Of a stretch of DNA of 64,000 nucleotides, positions 48,250 to 57,306 are shown piece after piece. Source of the stretch: Leptolyngbyaceae cyanobacterium JSC-12 (GTDB lineage Bacteria; Cyanobacteriota; Cyanobacteriia; Leptolyngbyales; Leptolyngbyaceae); contig CM001633.1 in NCBI GenBank assembly GCA_000309945.1, forward strand, positions 2,452,292-2,516,291. The letters are read 5' to 3'. The translations under genes and the position numbers were made by a program. The notes under the pieces are model-generated. The model was not told the origin of the DNA. It made no database searches and saw nothing but the letters and a program-made list of their open reading frames with translations. How positions within the stretch are numbered: the first letter of the stretch is position 1; each line of letters starts with the position of its first letter.

Positions 48250-48615
48250 ATGCAAATCACTCGCTGTCTACATACTGCTATTTTGGTCTCCGACCTGCAG
48301 CAAGCCGAACACTTCTATGGCACCGTTTTAGGTTTGTCAAAAGTTGATCGCGTGCTTAAGTTTCCAGGAGCCTGGTACGAGATAGAAGGATACCAGCTTC
48401 ATTTGATGGTGGGCGAAGTACCAGCCCTTTACAATCCGGAAAAATGGGGGCGGAATCGTCATATTGCCTTTTCAGTAGCCGACCTGGATGCGGCAAAGGC
48501 TCAGCTTATGGCACATAACTGCCCTATCCAAGCCAGTGCGTCTGGTCGTGCAGCTCTCTTCACTCAAGATCCAGATGGCAACATTATTGAGTTAAGCCAG
48601 ATGGTTGAGGAGTAG
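48250..48615 (+). CDS. VOC family (glyoxalase-fold) protein
   Basis: A 121-residue protein from the ATG at 48250. It has the two beta-alpha-beta-beta-beta modules of the vicinal oxygen chelate fold: CLHTAILVSDLQQAEHFYGTVLGL and YQLHLMVGE, then RHIAFSVADLDAAKAQL and LFTQDPDGNIIELSQ. Metal-ligand positions are filled by His (in LHTAIL), His (in RHIAF) and Glu (in NIIELS), fitting a metal-dependent enzyme. The substrate is unknown. Confidence 0.88.
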   Translation: MQITRCLHTAILVSDLQQAEHFYGTVLGLSKVDRVLKFPGAWYEIEGYQLHLMVGEVPALYNPEKWGRNRHIAFSVADLDAAKAQLMAHNCPIQASASGRAALFTQDPDGNIIELSQMVEE

Positions 48616-48678
48616 GGATGAAAGATAGGAAAAGGAAGGGCTGAAGATTGAAGATTAGAAATTGCCTATTCCAATCTC

Positions 48679-50235
48679 CTACACCTCATCCTGTATACTC
48701 TTGCTCTTCATTTTCTCTGTCTCTCCAAAATGCACAGAAGTGATATGAGTTGGAATCTCTGACTCAGTTGCCCGTTCATAAATTGCTCTAAAGTAGGGTT
48801 CATAGCGTTGCGCGATCGCAGTCATTTTTGGAAACAACTCTCTGAGATAATATTCGGCAACCTCAGAAATTTCCTGATTCAGGGCAGCTTCGTCAACCAA
48901 CGTCAGAACGCGATCGCGCATTACGATTCGTCCATTGATGATTGATGTTTGCACAGCATCTGACGTGGTTGAAAATGCCAGTTGCTTGAGTGGGTGGTTG
49001 AGCGGAATTAAACCCCAATGGTAGCGATCTACCAAAATCACGTCCGCTTTTTTACCCACCGCCAAACTGCCCACCTCGGATTGCATCAATCCAGAATAAG
49101 CACCTGCGATGGTTGCCATAAAGTAGGCTTCTTCAGCAGTGATCCACTCATCATAGTTAAACGTGCCAATCCGGTGCAGCAACGCCGCCGCACTTAATGC
49201 CGTAAAAATATCCGCAGTATCAGAAGTACACACACCGTCGGTACCCAGTTCCACATTTACCCCTGCTTTTAGCAATTTGCGAACCTGACAAATACCGCTA
49301 CCCAGTTTCAGATTACTGAGCGGGTTATGGGTGATGGAACAATGATGTTTGCCTAAGAGTTCGATTTCGCGATCACTAAGCCAAATGGCATGGTTGAGCG
49401 TGACTCGCGGTGTTAAGAATCCAATCTCATGCAGATATTTAATCACAGGTTTGCCATAGAGCCACTCTGCTGTAACTGCTTGTGTTTTGGTTTCTAGGCA
49501 ATGCATATGAACGGGTAAATCTCTTGCCTGAGAGATCTCAGTTACTGCTTGCAACAACTCTGTGGAGCACCATTGCGGTCCCACTGGACCAAGAATCATG
49601 CGAATCCGATCATCAACGCCATGCCAATCGGCGTAGGCTTGTTCAAATAAAGCAATTTGCTCCTGCCAATGCGGATTAGGAATTGCTGCCAGTTCTTGTT
49701 TCAGGTCGGTTGGCATTAGTTCATCCAGCCAGGGCAATGGTTCTAAAAACTGGCGATCGCCCATATCCGCCGTGACCCAGGCACGCAGTCCCGCATCTCG
49801 GTAGGCAGCACAGGCTCCCGCAATGACATCCAGGCTACCGTAATTAATCACGTCATCCTGAATGCTAGTTACTCCTGATTTAATGGAACGAATAGCACAC
49901 AGCATCGTTCGCAAATACTGATCATCTTTCGTCAGGGGCGGCGTGATCAACGGCGGATACTTGTGCAACAGCCATAATTCCAACGGTAACCTGTCATATG
50001 CACCCTGCTCAAAGCTTTCGTTTGAATGCATGTGAGCATTAACAAACCCTGGCAACACAAGGCTACGGCTAGCATCGATTACTTCTACATCCAGAGCATT
50101 GGCTTCTGGAATGTCTGCAATATCAGGCACGATCGCTGCAATGCTATCACCTTTAATCAAAAGACTGGCGCGTTGGAAACAAGGTTGCTCGCGATCGCCC
50201 GTCAAAACATATCCATCTTTAATCACAATTGCCAC
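48679..50235 (-). CDS. Amidohydrolase (ATZ/TRZ-like metal-dependent hydrolase)
   Basis: The start GTG at 50235 has GAGGAG directly upstream; a GTG at 50253 is possible but lacks this. The protein is 518 residues. It carries the amidohydrolase metal motif NAHMHSNE near residue 67, then HCLETK, LNHAIWLSD (third histidine) and LGTDGVCTSD (aspartate), the pattern of the cytosine deaminase/atrazine chlorohydrolase-like group. N- and C-terminal parts form the small beta-sandwich (VIKDGYVLTGDREQ; VILVDRYHWGLIPL). It hydrolyses or deaminates an unknown cyclic or amino substrate. It is 161 bp downstream of lipB on the same strand. Confidence 0.88.
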   Translation of the reverse strand: MAIVIKDGYVLTGDREQPCFQRASLLIKGDSIAAIVPDIADIPEANALDVEVIDASRSLVLPGFVNAHMHSNESFEQGAYDRLPLELWLLHKYPPLITPPLTKDDQYLRTMLCAIRSIKSGVTSIQDDVINYGSLDVIAGACAAYRDAGLRAWVTADMGDRQFLEPLPWLDELMPTDLKQELAAIPNPHWQEQIALFEQAYADWHGVDDRIRMILGPVGPQWCSTELLQAVTEISQARDLPVHMHCLETKTQAVTAEWLYGKPVIKYLHEIGFLTPRVTLNHAIWLSDREIELLGKHHCSITHNPLSNLKLGSGICQVRKLLKAGVNVELGTDGVCTSDTADIFTALSAAALLHRIGTFNYDEWITAEEAYFMATIAGAYSGLMQSEVGSLAVGKKADVILVDRYHWGLIPLNHPLKQLAFSTTSDAVQTSIINGRIVMRDRVLTLVDEAALNQEISEVAEYYLRELFPKMTAIAQRYEPYFRAIYERATESEIPTHITSVHFGETEKMKSKSIQDEV

Positions 50236-50396
50236 AGGGAAACTCCTCAACACACATCAACAGCCAGAGTACCCCTCGATTACAGGTACTCTAAACGCTA
50301 TCACCAGTACTTAATTTTTATTGATTTGAACAGGGCGAGAGGATTGTCGGGCTACAAAATTACAAGCAAACACGAAAGCCTGAAGCCCTGAGGAAT

Positions 50397-51128
50397 TTAG
50401 ATGCCTTGATGGGCTGCTGTTTCCCCGCCAGTCTCTTTTGGAGATTTTTCTAAAAGATGAACCTTGAAGACCTGCGCAAAGGCGATCGCAACCTGTTGTT
50501 GCACTGTCGTAAGCTGAATGTGCGGAACAAACTGCTCTAAACTGCCCACAGGCTTATCAGCAATACCACAAGGCACAATCTGCTGAAACCCACTCAAATC
50601 TGGGCAGACATTCAGTGCAAACCCATGCATAGTAATCCAACGGCTCACCTTAATGCCAATTGCTGCAACTTTGCACCCCTCTAGCCAAACACCAGTCAAG
50701 CCAGGAACCCGCTCTCCGGTTAAGCCATACTGCGCTAAAACACGGATTAATACTTCCTCTAGTTGGCGCAAATACCAGTGCAAATCTTTTTGGTAATATG
50801 CCAAGTTTAAGATCGGATACCCCACCAGTTGCCCAGGACAGTGGTAAGTGACTTCGCCGCCTCGCTCAACCCAAACAACATTATGCGATGATTGAGTGGG
50901 ATTAAACCTAAGAAACTGCGGGTCTGCTCCCTGCCCCAAGGTATAAACAGGGGGATGCTGCAATAAGATTAAAACATCATTAAGAAACGGATTTGTTCGA
51001 CGTTCTAACACGAGCGATCGCTGCCATTGCCATGCTTCTCGATAGGGCAGTATGCCAGGAGTGTAAAGCTCACAACGTCGGGAGTTCACTATATCAGAAC
51101 TAAAATCTTTCGCAGATAAAATCCCCAC
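50397..51128 (-). CDS. lipB: Octanoyltransferase LipB
   Basis: A 243-residue protein starting with GTG at 51128. The family motifs are clear: [36 protein letters not shown], the lysine in [23 protein letters not shown], and the catalytic cysteine in VPCGI. LipB transfers the octanoyl chain from acyl carrier protein to lipoyl domains, the first step of lipoic acid synthesis. The lipoyl synthase gene is not in the window. Confidence 0.95.
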   Translation of the reverse strand: MGILSAKDFSSDIVNSRRCELYTPGILPYREAWQWQRSLVLERRTNPFLNDVLILLQHPPVYTLGQGADPQFLRFNPTQSSHNVVWVERGGEVTYHCPGQLVGYPILNLAYYQKDLHWYLRQLEEVLIRVLAQYGLTGERVPGLTGVWLEGCKVAAIGIKVSRWITMHGFALNVCPDLSGFQQIVPCGIADKPVGSLEQFVPHIQLTTVQQQVAIAFAQVFKVHLLEKSPKETGGETAAHQGI

Positions 51129-51388
51129 TCACACTCGCATGAACGATACATGAACGATAAGTGAAAGGTTTAATTGATCCCCAACTTCTTAGAATCGTCT
51201 AAAACTTCAGCTAAATCAAGAGGAATAAGGCGGAATTCTGCATCAATTTGCCAAGGTTAAAATCAAGAATTATCAAAGGATGCAAAACATTTTGAAGTGG
51301 ACTGTTCACGAGAATACAAAGTGCTAGGGTGAAGTTAAGACCCAACTAGGGGCAAGTTAAATACCCAGTTTCTAGGGGAGGAAGCTCC

Positions 51389-52033
51389 ATGAAGCTCGTA
51401 ATTCAGGGCAAAAACATTGAAATCACCGACTCTATTCGTGAATATGTCAACCAAAAGATTGAGAAAGCGGTTAATCATTTTCAAACCATGATTACGGAAG
51501 TGGATGTGCATTTGTCGGTAGCGCGTAATCCCCGAATCAACTCCAAACAAGTGGCTGAAGTCACGATTTATGTCAATGGTTCAGTTGTCCGGGCAGAAGA
51601 AGGTAGCGAGAACCTATATGCCAGCATTGATATGGTTGCTGATAAGATTTCTCGCCAATTGCGGAAATACAAAGAAAAGCGCTACGACAAGTACCATCCT
51701 TCTGTGAAAACGGCAGAAGTGCTGAGTGATCAACCTGTTGTCACTGAGTTGCCGACCAATCGCACCCCTGAACTCCCAGCCCAAGTTGTGCGAACAAAGT
51801 ACTTTGCGATGCCACCGATGAGTGTCCAGGAGGCGTTGGAACAGCTAGAACTGGTAGACCACGATTTTTATGTGTTCCGCAATGCCGAAACTGGTGAAAT
51901 TAATGTAGTGTATGAGCGTAACCACGGTGGCTATGGGGTAATTCAACCGCGCCGTAGCAATGGTCATCATCCCGCTGAGAAGAATGGTAAATCTGCTCAC
52001 GCCTCCAATGTTGACATGAGTTCTATTCACTAA
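51389..52033 (+). CDS. hpf: Ribosome hibernation promoting factor, long form (LrtA)
   Basis: A 214-residue protein with a consensus ribosome-binding site (GGGAGGAAG) upstream of the ATG. The N-terminal domain ([20 protein letters not shown], then [21 protein letters not shown]) binds the small ribosomal subunit. The C-terminal domain ([29 protein letters not shown]) drives 100S dimer formation. In cyanobacteria this is the light-repressed transcript A gene, whose mRNA is stabilised in the dark. A 260-bp region upstream, without a gene, matches the known long leader of lrtA. The last ~30 residues are a variable polar tail. Confidence 0.95.
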   Translation: MKLVIQGKNIEITDSIREYVNQKIEKAVNHFQTMITEVDVHLSVARNPRINSKQVAEVTIYVNGSVVRAEEGSENLYASIDMVADKISRQLRKYKEKRYDKYHPSVKTAEVLSDQPVVTELPTNRTPELPAQVVRTKYFAMPPMSVQEALEQLELVDHDFYVFRNAETGEINVVYERNHGGYGVIQPRRSNGHHPAEKNGKSAHASNVDMSSIH

Positions 52034-52274
52034 AGTCGGTTCAAGGGTTGTGTTTACGCCCTTTTCAATGACGGGAGTACCCTGTCACCTCCAGACCGCC
52101 CAGGCATTTGAGCTAGTTCTGCCGACAAGGCTAGCGATCGCGCTTGGACGGTTTTCTATTGTCATACAGTGAATTTTCTTGGAAGAATATGTAAAACTCT
52201 CAGTAACCACGGATAAATCTGTGGTAGTCATTCGTGCTCTGCAATATCCAATCATAGATGGCGATTGACCATGT

Positions 52275-52487
52275 CTATGGGGTTAGCAAAATTGTCACAA
52301 CGATCGCTGCGATCGCCAACACAACGGCTGCCACAATGACACCTGCTGCAAGATTCCCGTCTCGGATCTCTTGGCGAAAGTCAATTGGATCAAGCTTGTC
52401 AAATAGCCAGAGACTGCCAAACAGCAGCACAACCCCTACCACAGACCAAGCCGTTGTCTCAGCCAGTTTTTGCAGAAAAGGCATCAT
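52275..52487 (-). CDS. DUF350 small membrane protein
   Basis: A 70-residue protein with two membrane spans (TTAWSVVGVVLLFGSLWLFD and AAGVIVAAVVLAIAAIVVTILL) joined by a loop, LDPIDFRQEIRDGNLA. The loop sequence fits DUF350 (YjfL-type). In many bacteria DUF350 genes sit with spermidine synthase-like, SpeD and DUF4178 genes. Here it is divergent from such an operon, 91 bp from its first gene, so both could share a regulatory region. Start: ATG at 52487 or 52484. Confidence 0.85.
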   Translation of the reverse strand: MMPFLQKLAETTAWSVVGVVLLFGSLWLFDKLDPIDFRQEIRDGNLAAGVIVAAVVLAIAAIVVTILLTP

Positions 52488-52578
52488 TATATTCCCTAAT
52501 GTCGTTCCTTTGTTGAGTGACTATTATGGCACTGGATGTGTCTCTGAACTTTAAGATCCCGATAGCCAACTTTCCCGA

Positions 52579-53574
52579 ATGTACGCCCAACCTCAGACTC
52601 AAACCACGGGTCGGTTTATCGACTGGTTCCCTTATATTCCCTGGCTTGTGACCGGCGGAATGCTCCTCGCCCTGATCTTTGGTGCCCTGTGGGAACGAAC
52701 CCTCATCTCTACTAATCTGCTGGTAGACCCCGATACTCCCACCGAACTCAAACCGATTCTCTTAAAGAAAGAACCCATCGGTGCATTACGGATTGATGTC
52801 AACGCTTTGCTCCCATACAACCAGTGGGTAACTTATGAAATTCAAGTGAAAGATCAGCAGGGAAAGGTTTTAGCGGCTGGTATTAAGCAAGCCTGGGCAG
52901 AAACGGGAACTTGGGCAGAAGATGGAGAAGCCGGAACTTGGGCAGAAGCAGACTTGATGGGTGGATTGGATATTCGTGCGAATCAATCAGAGCCTATCAC
53001 TATTGCCCTCGATGTTTTGGAATATTCTGATATGGCAGGGAGGGAAATTGATAAACCTCTCTCGTTTGAAGTGACTGTTAAAAATGGGGTCGTCGATGAT
53101 CGCTATCTCTGGGCGGGGTTGATAGGTAGCTTGCTGATAGGTTTTTTGGCGCTGTTATCTGTGCCTTCTATTGGCAAAGTTATCATTAACAAATCCAACC
53201 CTGATAGCGATGTTGTTGCACGTGCAAACTGTGGGGGTGAGAACCGTCTTTTGCGGGTTGTGGTCAAAGTGCAATCAGACGAATACTCACCTGCTAGCTT
53301 CAATGTGCGGCTCACCATCAATGATGCCAACGGTGAGCAGCTTTATGGACGAACTCATTTAGTGAATGTCAAGCGGTCTAAAAGTGATAACAAGGTTACC
53401 TCTGGCAGCAGTGCACTCACGACGTTTTTTGTTTTGGAGCCTCGAGGTTCTTACGGCTTTCATGCTGAAGTCACGCCAGATGCATCGGTTGATCAGACTC
53501 GCATTATTGTGCGCGAAAATGCCCGTACTCTGTTTCCAGCTAAAGTTACTACCTTGAAATCATCGGATGCTTAG
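52579..53574 (+). CDS. Two-span membrane protein, first gene of polyamine-linked operon
   Basis: A 331-residue protein. It has a membrane span at about 18-38 (YIPWLVTGGMLLALIFGALW), an extracytoplasmic domain (~40-170) with the repeat AETGTWAEDGEAGTWAEAD, a second span at about 177-196 (YLWAGLIGSLLIGFLALLS), and a C-terminal cytosolic beta-rich domain (~205-325). No family is recognised. It overlaps the next gene by 8 bp (stop within ATGCTTAG), so translation is coupled. The domain layout suggests a sensor or a platform for the downstream enzymes. Confidence 0.78.
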   Translation: MYAQPQTQTTGRFIDWFPYIPWLVTGGMLLALIFGALWERTLISTNLLVDPDTPTELKPILLKKEPIGALRIDVNALLPYNQWVTYEIQVKDQQGKVLAAGIKQAWAETGTWAEDGEAGTWAEADLMGGLDIRANQSEPITIALDVLEYSDMAGREIDKPLSFEVTVKNGVVDDRYLWAGLIGSLLIGFLALLSVPSIGKVIINKSNPDSDVVARANCGGENRLLRVVVKVQSDEYSPASFNVRLTINDANGEQLYGRTHLVNVKRSKSDNKVTSGSSALTTFFVLEPRGSYGFHAEVTPDASVDQTRIIVRENARTLFPAKVTTLKSSDA

Positions 53575-53797
53575 TAAATTTTTTGCGGCGGCTGCGATCG
53601 CGATCGCAGCCATTACTCTTACGGCTGGGTTCACTCAACAAGCGGCCCTCGTCTTACGCCAAGACAACCAAGACAACCACTGGCCTCGCTATGGGACCCA
53701 ATCTTCCGGCACTTACCGCAGCGGTGTCTGGGTTTCTTCCCCAGTGCGTAGCTCTTATGGCAGCTTTCGCGGTGGTGGACCAGGAACTGGTAAATAA
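53567..53797 (+). CDS. Small exported protein
   Basis: A 76-residue protein with a signal-like hydrophobic N-terminus (MLSKFFAAAAIAIAAITLTA). The short mature part is rich in Ser, Gly, Arg and Tyr (GTQSSGTYRSGVWVSS, YGSFRGGGPGTGK). It is coupled to the previous gene by an 8-bp overlap. The size and composition fit a small periplasmic or membrane-peripheral partner. No family is known to me. Confidence 0.7.
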   Translation: MLSKFFAAAAIAIAAITLTAGFTQQAALVLRQDNQDNHWPRYGTQSSGTYRSGVWVSSPVRSSYGSFRGGGPGTGK

Positions 53798-53859
53798 GTT
53801 GAGAGTCTTGTAAGGAAACTGGGGCAGGGTCAGGAGCAAGAGGTTTAAGAAGAAGCAGG

Positions 53860-55614
53860 ATGGATCAGATTGTGACGGCTGAAGAATCGCCCAAGCCCAT
53901 TCATCTGAATCAGCGGCAACGAAATTTATTACTGCTAACAGCGGCCGCCTCTTCAAGCTGTGGGCTAGCAGTGGAGTTACTTCTGGGTACGCTTGCCAGC
54001 TATCTGGTAGGGAATCAGGCGCTGTCCTACGGAGTTGCGGTGGGTGGATTTTTAGCAGCAATGGGCTTGGGTGCTTATCTGAGCCGCTTTGTTGCCACTT
54101 CTGGCAGCGATCGCGATCAGCAACGGCAGCTACAAACGACCTTTATCTGGATTGAGTTACTGATTGCACCCTTAAGTGCTTTTATTCCCTTAGGATTGTT
54201 CGGGTTGTTTGTAGTCGATGGCCCTTTTTGGATTGCCTTATTTTTAGCAACTGTAATCTTAGGGACGTTAGCAGGGCTGGAACTACCTGTCCTAACGCGC
54301 TTGCTAGAGCAGGATGAAGGACTAAAAGATGCCCTTGCAGGTGTGTTGGCGTTGGATTATGTGGGGGCGCTGCTTGGTTCACTCACGTTGCCGATTGTAT
54401 TGTTGCCGCTGTTGGGAATGTTTCCTGCCGCTATGGTGATTGGTTCTATCCCAGCATTCATGGTGGTTGCCCTGGCGATCGCCTTTCCCAGGCTGCGCAA
54501 ATGGGGGCGTGTTGGGCTAATTCTGGGCATTGGCTTGTTGATATTAGTGCCACTTACCATACCATTGGGCGATCGCCTGGAAAATACCCTTTACAAGGCA
54601 CCGATTATTACCCGGATTCAATCCCCCTATCAACGGATTGTCCTTACCCGACAAGGCTCAGACCTGCGCCTGTTTCTCGATGGGGATCTGCAATTTTCCA
54701 GCTACGACGAGTACCGCTACCACGAAGCACTGGTACATCCAGCGATGAGCGCGAGTCAGATGTTGAGGGAGAAAACAGAAGACAGAGGTCAGAAGGTAGG
54801 AGGTAGGGGAGATGTCAGATGGCAAATGTTCGATTCTGAATTGGAGCAACCGGATAGTTCTCCATCATCCATCATCCATTACCCATCATCAATCACCGCG
54901 ACTTCTCCATCATCCCCCCCTTCCTTATCTTCTCCTAGTCCCGCTTTCCGCCGGGTTCTCATTCTTGGTGCTGGGGATGGGCTTGCTCTGCGCGAGGTGC
55001 TGAAGTGGCAGGATGTAAAACGGGTAGTGCTGATTGATTTGGATAAGGCAGTAGTAAATCTGGCACAGAAGCACCCCTTTCTAGTAAAGGCGAATGGAGG
55101 AGCGTATACTGATCCACGAGTAGAGGTGATTCAGGGTGATGCGTTTATTGCAGTTCCCGCATTGCAAGAACTGTTTGATGTGATTATTGCGGATTTTCCT
55201 GATCCAGACCGGGATGCTATAGCCAAGCTTTATGCTCAGGGGTTTTATCAACGGGTGCTATCTAGATTGGCATCGAATGGTGTGCTAGTGACACAAGCCT
55301 CTAGTCCATTTTTTGCGCCAAAAGCGTTTGCTTGCGTTGTAGCAACGTTAGAGTCGGTTGGACTGAAAACATATCCCTATGTGGTAGATGTGCCCAGTTT
55401 TGGGTTGTGGGGGTTTGTGATGGCAACGCGATCGCCCATCCAGCAAAAGCAAATGCAACTCCCAATTGCAACTCGCTTTTTAGATGTGCCGACGATGCAA
55501 CACTTGTTTCACTTGCCGAAAGATATTCAGTTGGGCAATGTAGAGATTAATCGATTGTCGCATCCTGTGATTGTCCGGTATCAAACCGATCCCAGGTGGG
55601 CAACCTATGACTAG
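53860..55614 (+). CDS. Membrane-embedded spermidine synthase-like aminopropyltransferase
   Basis: A 584-residue protein. Residues ~22-235 form seven or so membrane helices (LELLLGTLASYL, YGVAVGGFLAAMGLGAYL, DYVGALLGSLTLPIVLLPLLG). Then comes the N-terminal catalytic module with LFLDGDLQFSSYDEYRYHEALVHP, followed by a Rossmann domain with the motif ILGAGDGLALREVLKW (~368-383), an acidic ribose-binding VVLIDLDKAV, VIQGDAF, and the catalytic-loop DVIIADFPDPD. These are polyamine synthase signatures. Between the modules lies a ~60-residue low-complexity insertion (residues 303-363; nt ~54766-54950). The family transfers aminopropyl groups from decarboxylated SAM; the SpeD gene downstream fits. 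The acceptor is unknown. Confidence 0.88.
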   Translation: MDQIVTAEESPKPIHLNQRQRNLLLLTAAASSSCGLAVELLLGTLASYLVGNQALSYGVAVGGFLAAMGLGAYLSRFVATSGSDRDQQRQLQTTFIWIELLIAPLSAFIPLGLFGLFVVDGPFWIALFLATVILGTLAGLELPVLTRLLEQDEGLKDALAGVLALDYVGALLGSLTLPIVLLPLLGMFPAAMVIGSIPAFMVVALAIAFPRLRKWGRVGLILGIGLLILVPLTIPLGDRLENTLYKAPIITRIQSPYQRIVLTRQGSDLRLFLDGDLQFSSYDEYRYHEALVHPAMSASQMLREKTEDRGQKVGGRGDVRWQMFDSELEQPDSSPSSIIHYPSSITATSPSSPPSLSSPSPAFRRVLILGAGDGLALREVLKWQDVKRVVLIDLDKAVVNLAQKHPFLVKANGGAYTDPRVEVIQGDAFIAVPALQELFDVIIADFPDPDRDAIAKLYAQGFYQRVLSRLASNGVLVTQASSPFFAPKAFACVVATLESVGLKTYPYVVDVPSFGLWGFVMATRSPIQQKQMQLPIATRFLDVPTMQHLFHLPKDIQLGNVEINRLSHPVIVRYQTDPRWATYD

Positions 55615-55629
55615 GGGAGGAATTAAAGT

Positions 55630-56220
55630 ATGTTGATGTGGGTTTGGCTGGGAATTGTGGCGATCGCCCTTGTGGGTATCTTCATTGTGGTTCAGCAGCA
55701 GCGTGCCCTGCCACATCAAAAGTCTCAGGACACATTACCTTCCTTAAAACGCACCGTCTTCACCCTGCAAATTGGTGACATTGTGCAATATGAGGGAGCC
55801 GATTGGGTTGTCGAAGGTCGGCTCACATTCGAGGACAACGGCTACTCCTGGTTTGAATACCTGTTGCAAGATGGCGATATGGTGCGCTGGCTTTCCGTAG
55901 AAGAAGATGATCGCGTGGAAGTTTTTTGGATGGAGCCAGCCACCAATCTGGATATCAGTGGCGACCCCCCAGCCCGCATTACCTATGCTGGAACCACCTA
56001 TCACCAGGTAGAACAGGGATCTGCCCGGATGACTCGCATCGGCACCACGATGAACAAACAGGCGCAGCACTGCCGATATTTTGACTATACCGCTCCAGAT
56101 GGGCAGGTTTTATCCGTTGAAAATTGGAATGGCGATGTAGAAGTCAGTGTGGGACGGCGCATTCGTCCGAGTTCACTCTCTCTTCTACCAGGCGATGGAC
56201 GCAGAGTTTACGATGACTGA
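55630..56220 (+). CDS. DUF4178 protein
   Basis: A 196-residue protein with an N-terminal membrane span (MWVWLGIVAIALVGIFIVVQ). The following DUF4178 domain includes LQIGDIVQYEGADWVVEGRL, GYSWFEYLLQDGDMVRWLSVEE and YFDYTAPDGQVLSVENWNGDVEVSVGR. It is 15 bp downstream of the synthase-like gene and overlaps speD by 8 bp (ATGACTGA), so it belongs to the operon. DUF4178 genes recur next to polyamine-synthesis and DUF350 genes in bacteria. The function is unknown. Confidence 0.85.
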   Translation: MLMWVWLGIVAIALVGIFIVVQQQRALPHQKSQDTLPSLKRTVFTLQIGDIVQYEGADWVVEGRLTFEDNGYSWFEYLLQDGDMVRWLSVEEDDRVEVFWMEPATNLDISGDPPARITYAGTTYHQVEQGSARMTRIGTTMNKQAQHCRYFDYTAPDGQVLSVENWNGDVEVSVGRRIRPSSLSLLPGDGRRVYDD

Positions 56221-56590
56221 AGACCTCCAAACTGAACACCTCCAATCTCACCACTGGTCAGCCATTCTCACTGCTAGCCCAGATACTTATCATTGGACAG
56301 AAGCGGATTTCTTAGCTCGGCTCAAACATACTGTCAAACTGGCTGGGTTAAATGCGGTCAATGAAGCAGCATTTACGTTTCAGCCGCAAGGTGTGTCTGC
56401 TGTGTTGCTGCTGGAAGAGTCCCATGTGGCGATTCACTTCTGGCCTGAAAAAGGCAAAATCACTGTGGATATTCATATCTGCGATTTTTACCAAGATAAC
56501 CAGCCCAAAGCCAAGAAACTGGCTCGCTTATTAGAACTGGAATTGAGTGAAAGCCCAGCTGAGTGGCGTTCGCTCTCCTTCACAAGCTAA
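56213..56590 (+). CDS. speD: S-adenosylmethionine decarboxylase proenzyme
   Basis: The ATG at 56213, overlapping the DUF4178 stop, gives 125 residues, the normal size of the short bacterial SpeD class. Three catalytic residues fall at the spacing known from Thermotoga SpeD (Ser63, His68, Cys83): Ser70 in LLEESHVAIHFWPEKG, His75 and Cys90 in VDIHICDF. Self-cleavage before Ser70 would create the pyruvoyl group. The enzyme makes decarboxylated SAM, the aminopropyl donor for the membrane synthase two genes upstream. It is the last gene of the operon, converging with the HTH gene by a 4-bp overlap of stop codons. Confidence 0.92.
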   Translation: MTEDLQTEHLQSHHWSAILTASPDTYHWTEADFLARLKHTVKLAGLNAVNEAAFTFQPQGVSAVLLLEESHVAIHFWPEKGKITVDIHICDFYQDNQPKAKKLARLLELELSESPAEWRSLSFTS

Positions 56591-57282
56591 ACCAGGCTAA
56601 CTTTTGCCCGATACAGCAACTTTTCACCCTGCCGATACCCGGTATACCGCACTCGCACGCGATCACCAGGTACAGCGCTGCCCTCTAGCAGTTGATGTTG
56701 TTGCGGATCGTAAGCCACTTCTGACCCGACAGGTGCGATCGCTTCAACTCCCCACTGTTGCAGCAAAATATCAATTGGGCGTAGCAACGGCAACAACTTT
56801 ACCGCTGGAGCTTGAGGATTATGTTGAGCGGCATAAGCTGCAGTTGGTAACTGCAATAACATGGACTCCAAAACTTGCAAACTGGATTGCTGAAACTCCT
56901 GCCAGAGTTCCTGCTTTTGTTGTTCCTGCTTTGCCAGCAGACGATTGTATTCCTGTCTCAACGCTGCTACGTCTTGCGCTAGATTCCCGGCTTGGGAATC
57001 TCTACTAGTAGAGTATTGTTTGTTCTCGGATAATTCGTCGCCTGCAAACACCTCCACCAGGTCGGTAACTGTCACCTGCAACACTCGACTTAATCTGACT
57101 AATGTCTTAAGCCGCACTGTTTCTAGCTTGCCCTGCCGCAATGCTCGAATTTGCTTTTCTGAGACATTAGCAGCTAAACTCAACGCTTTGAAACTAGAAA
57201 AGCCCGCCCGTTGCATCAACTGTTGCAAATGAGCCGTGCGATCACTGCCTGCCACACTTGAAGAACCCTTCACCATTGCCAC
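56587..57282 (-). CDS. HTH / coiled-coil / GrpE-like fusion protein
   Basis: A 231-residue protein with three parts. Residues 25-75 are a Cro/C1-type helix-turn-helix (FSSFKALSLAANVSEKQIRA, TLVRLSRVLQVTVTDLVEVF). Residues ~96-145 are a heptad coil rich in Gln/Glu. Residues ~165-230 resemble the beta domain of the nucleotide exchange factor GrpE: VGSEVAYDPQQHQLLEG (GrpE has G-x-FDPNLHEAV) and GYRQGEKLLYRAKVSLV (GrpE: GYKLGDRVLRPAMVKV). It could link DNA binding with the Hsp70 system, or use the fold only as a scaffold. Genuine grpE is normally next to dnaK; here neither is adjacent. The ATG is at 57282. Confidence 0.75.
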   Translation of the reverse strand: MAMVKGSSSVAGSDRTAHLQQLMQRAGFSSFKALSLAANVSEKQIRALRQGKLETVRLKTLVRLSRVLQVTVTDLVEVFAGDELSENKQYSTSRDSQAGNLAQDVAALRQEYNRLLAKQEQQKQELWQEFQQSSLQVLESMLLQLPTAAYAAQHNPQAPAVKLLPLLRPIDILLQQWGVEAIAPVGSEVAYDPQQHQLLEGSAVPGDRVRVRYTGYRQGEKLLYRAKVSLV

Positions 57283-57306
57283 ACCCCCGTCAGGAGAACA
57301 CGCCCA

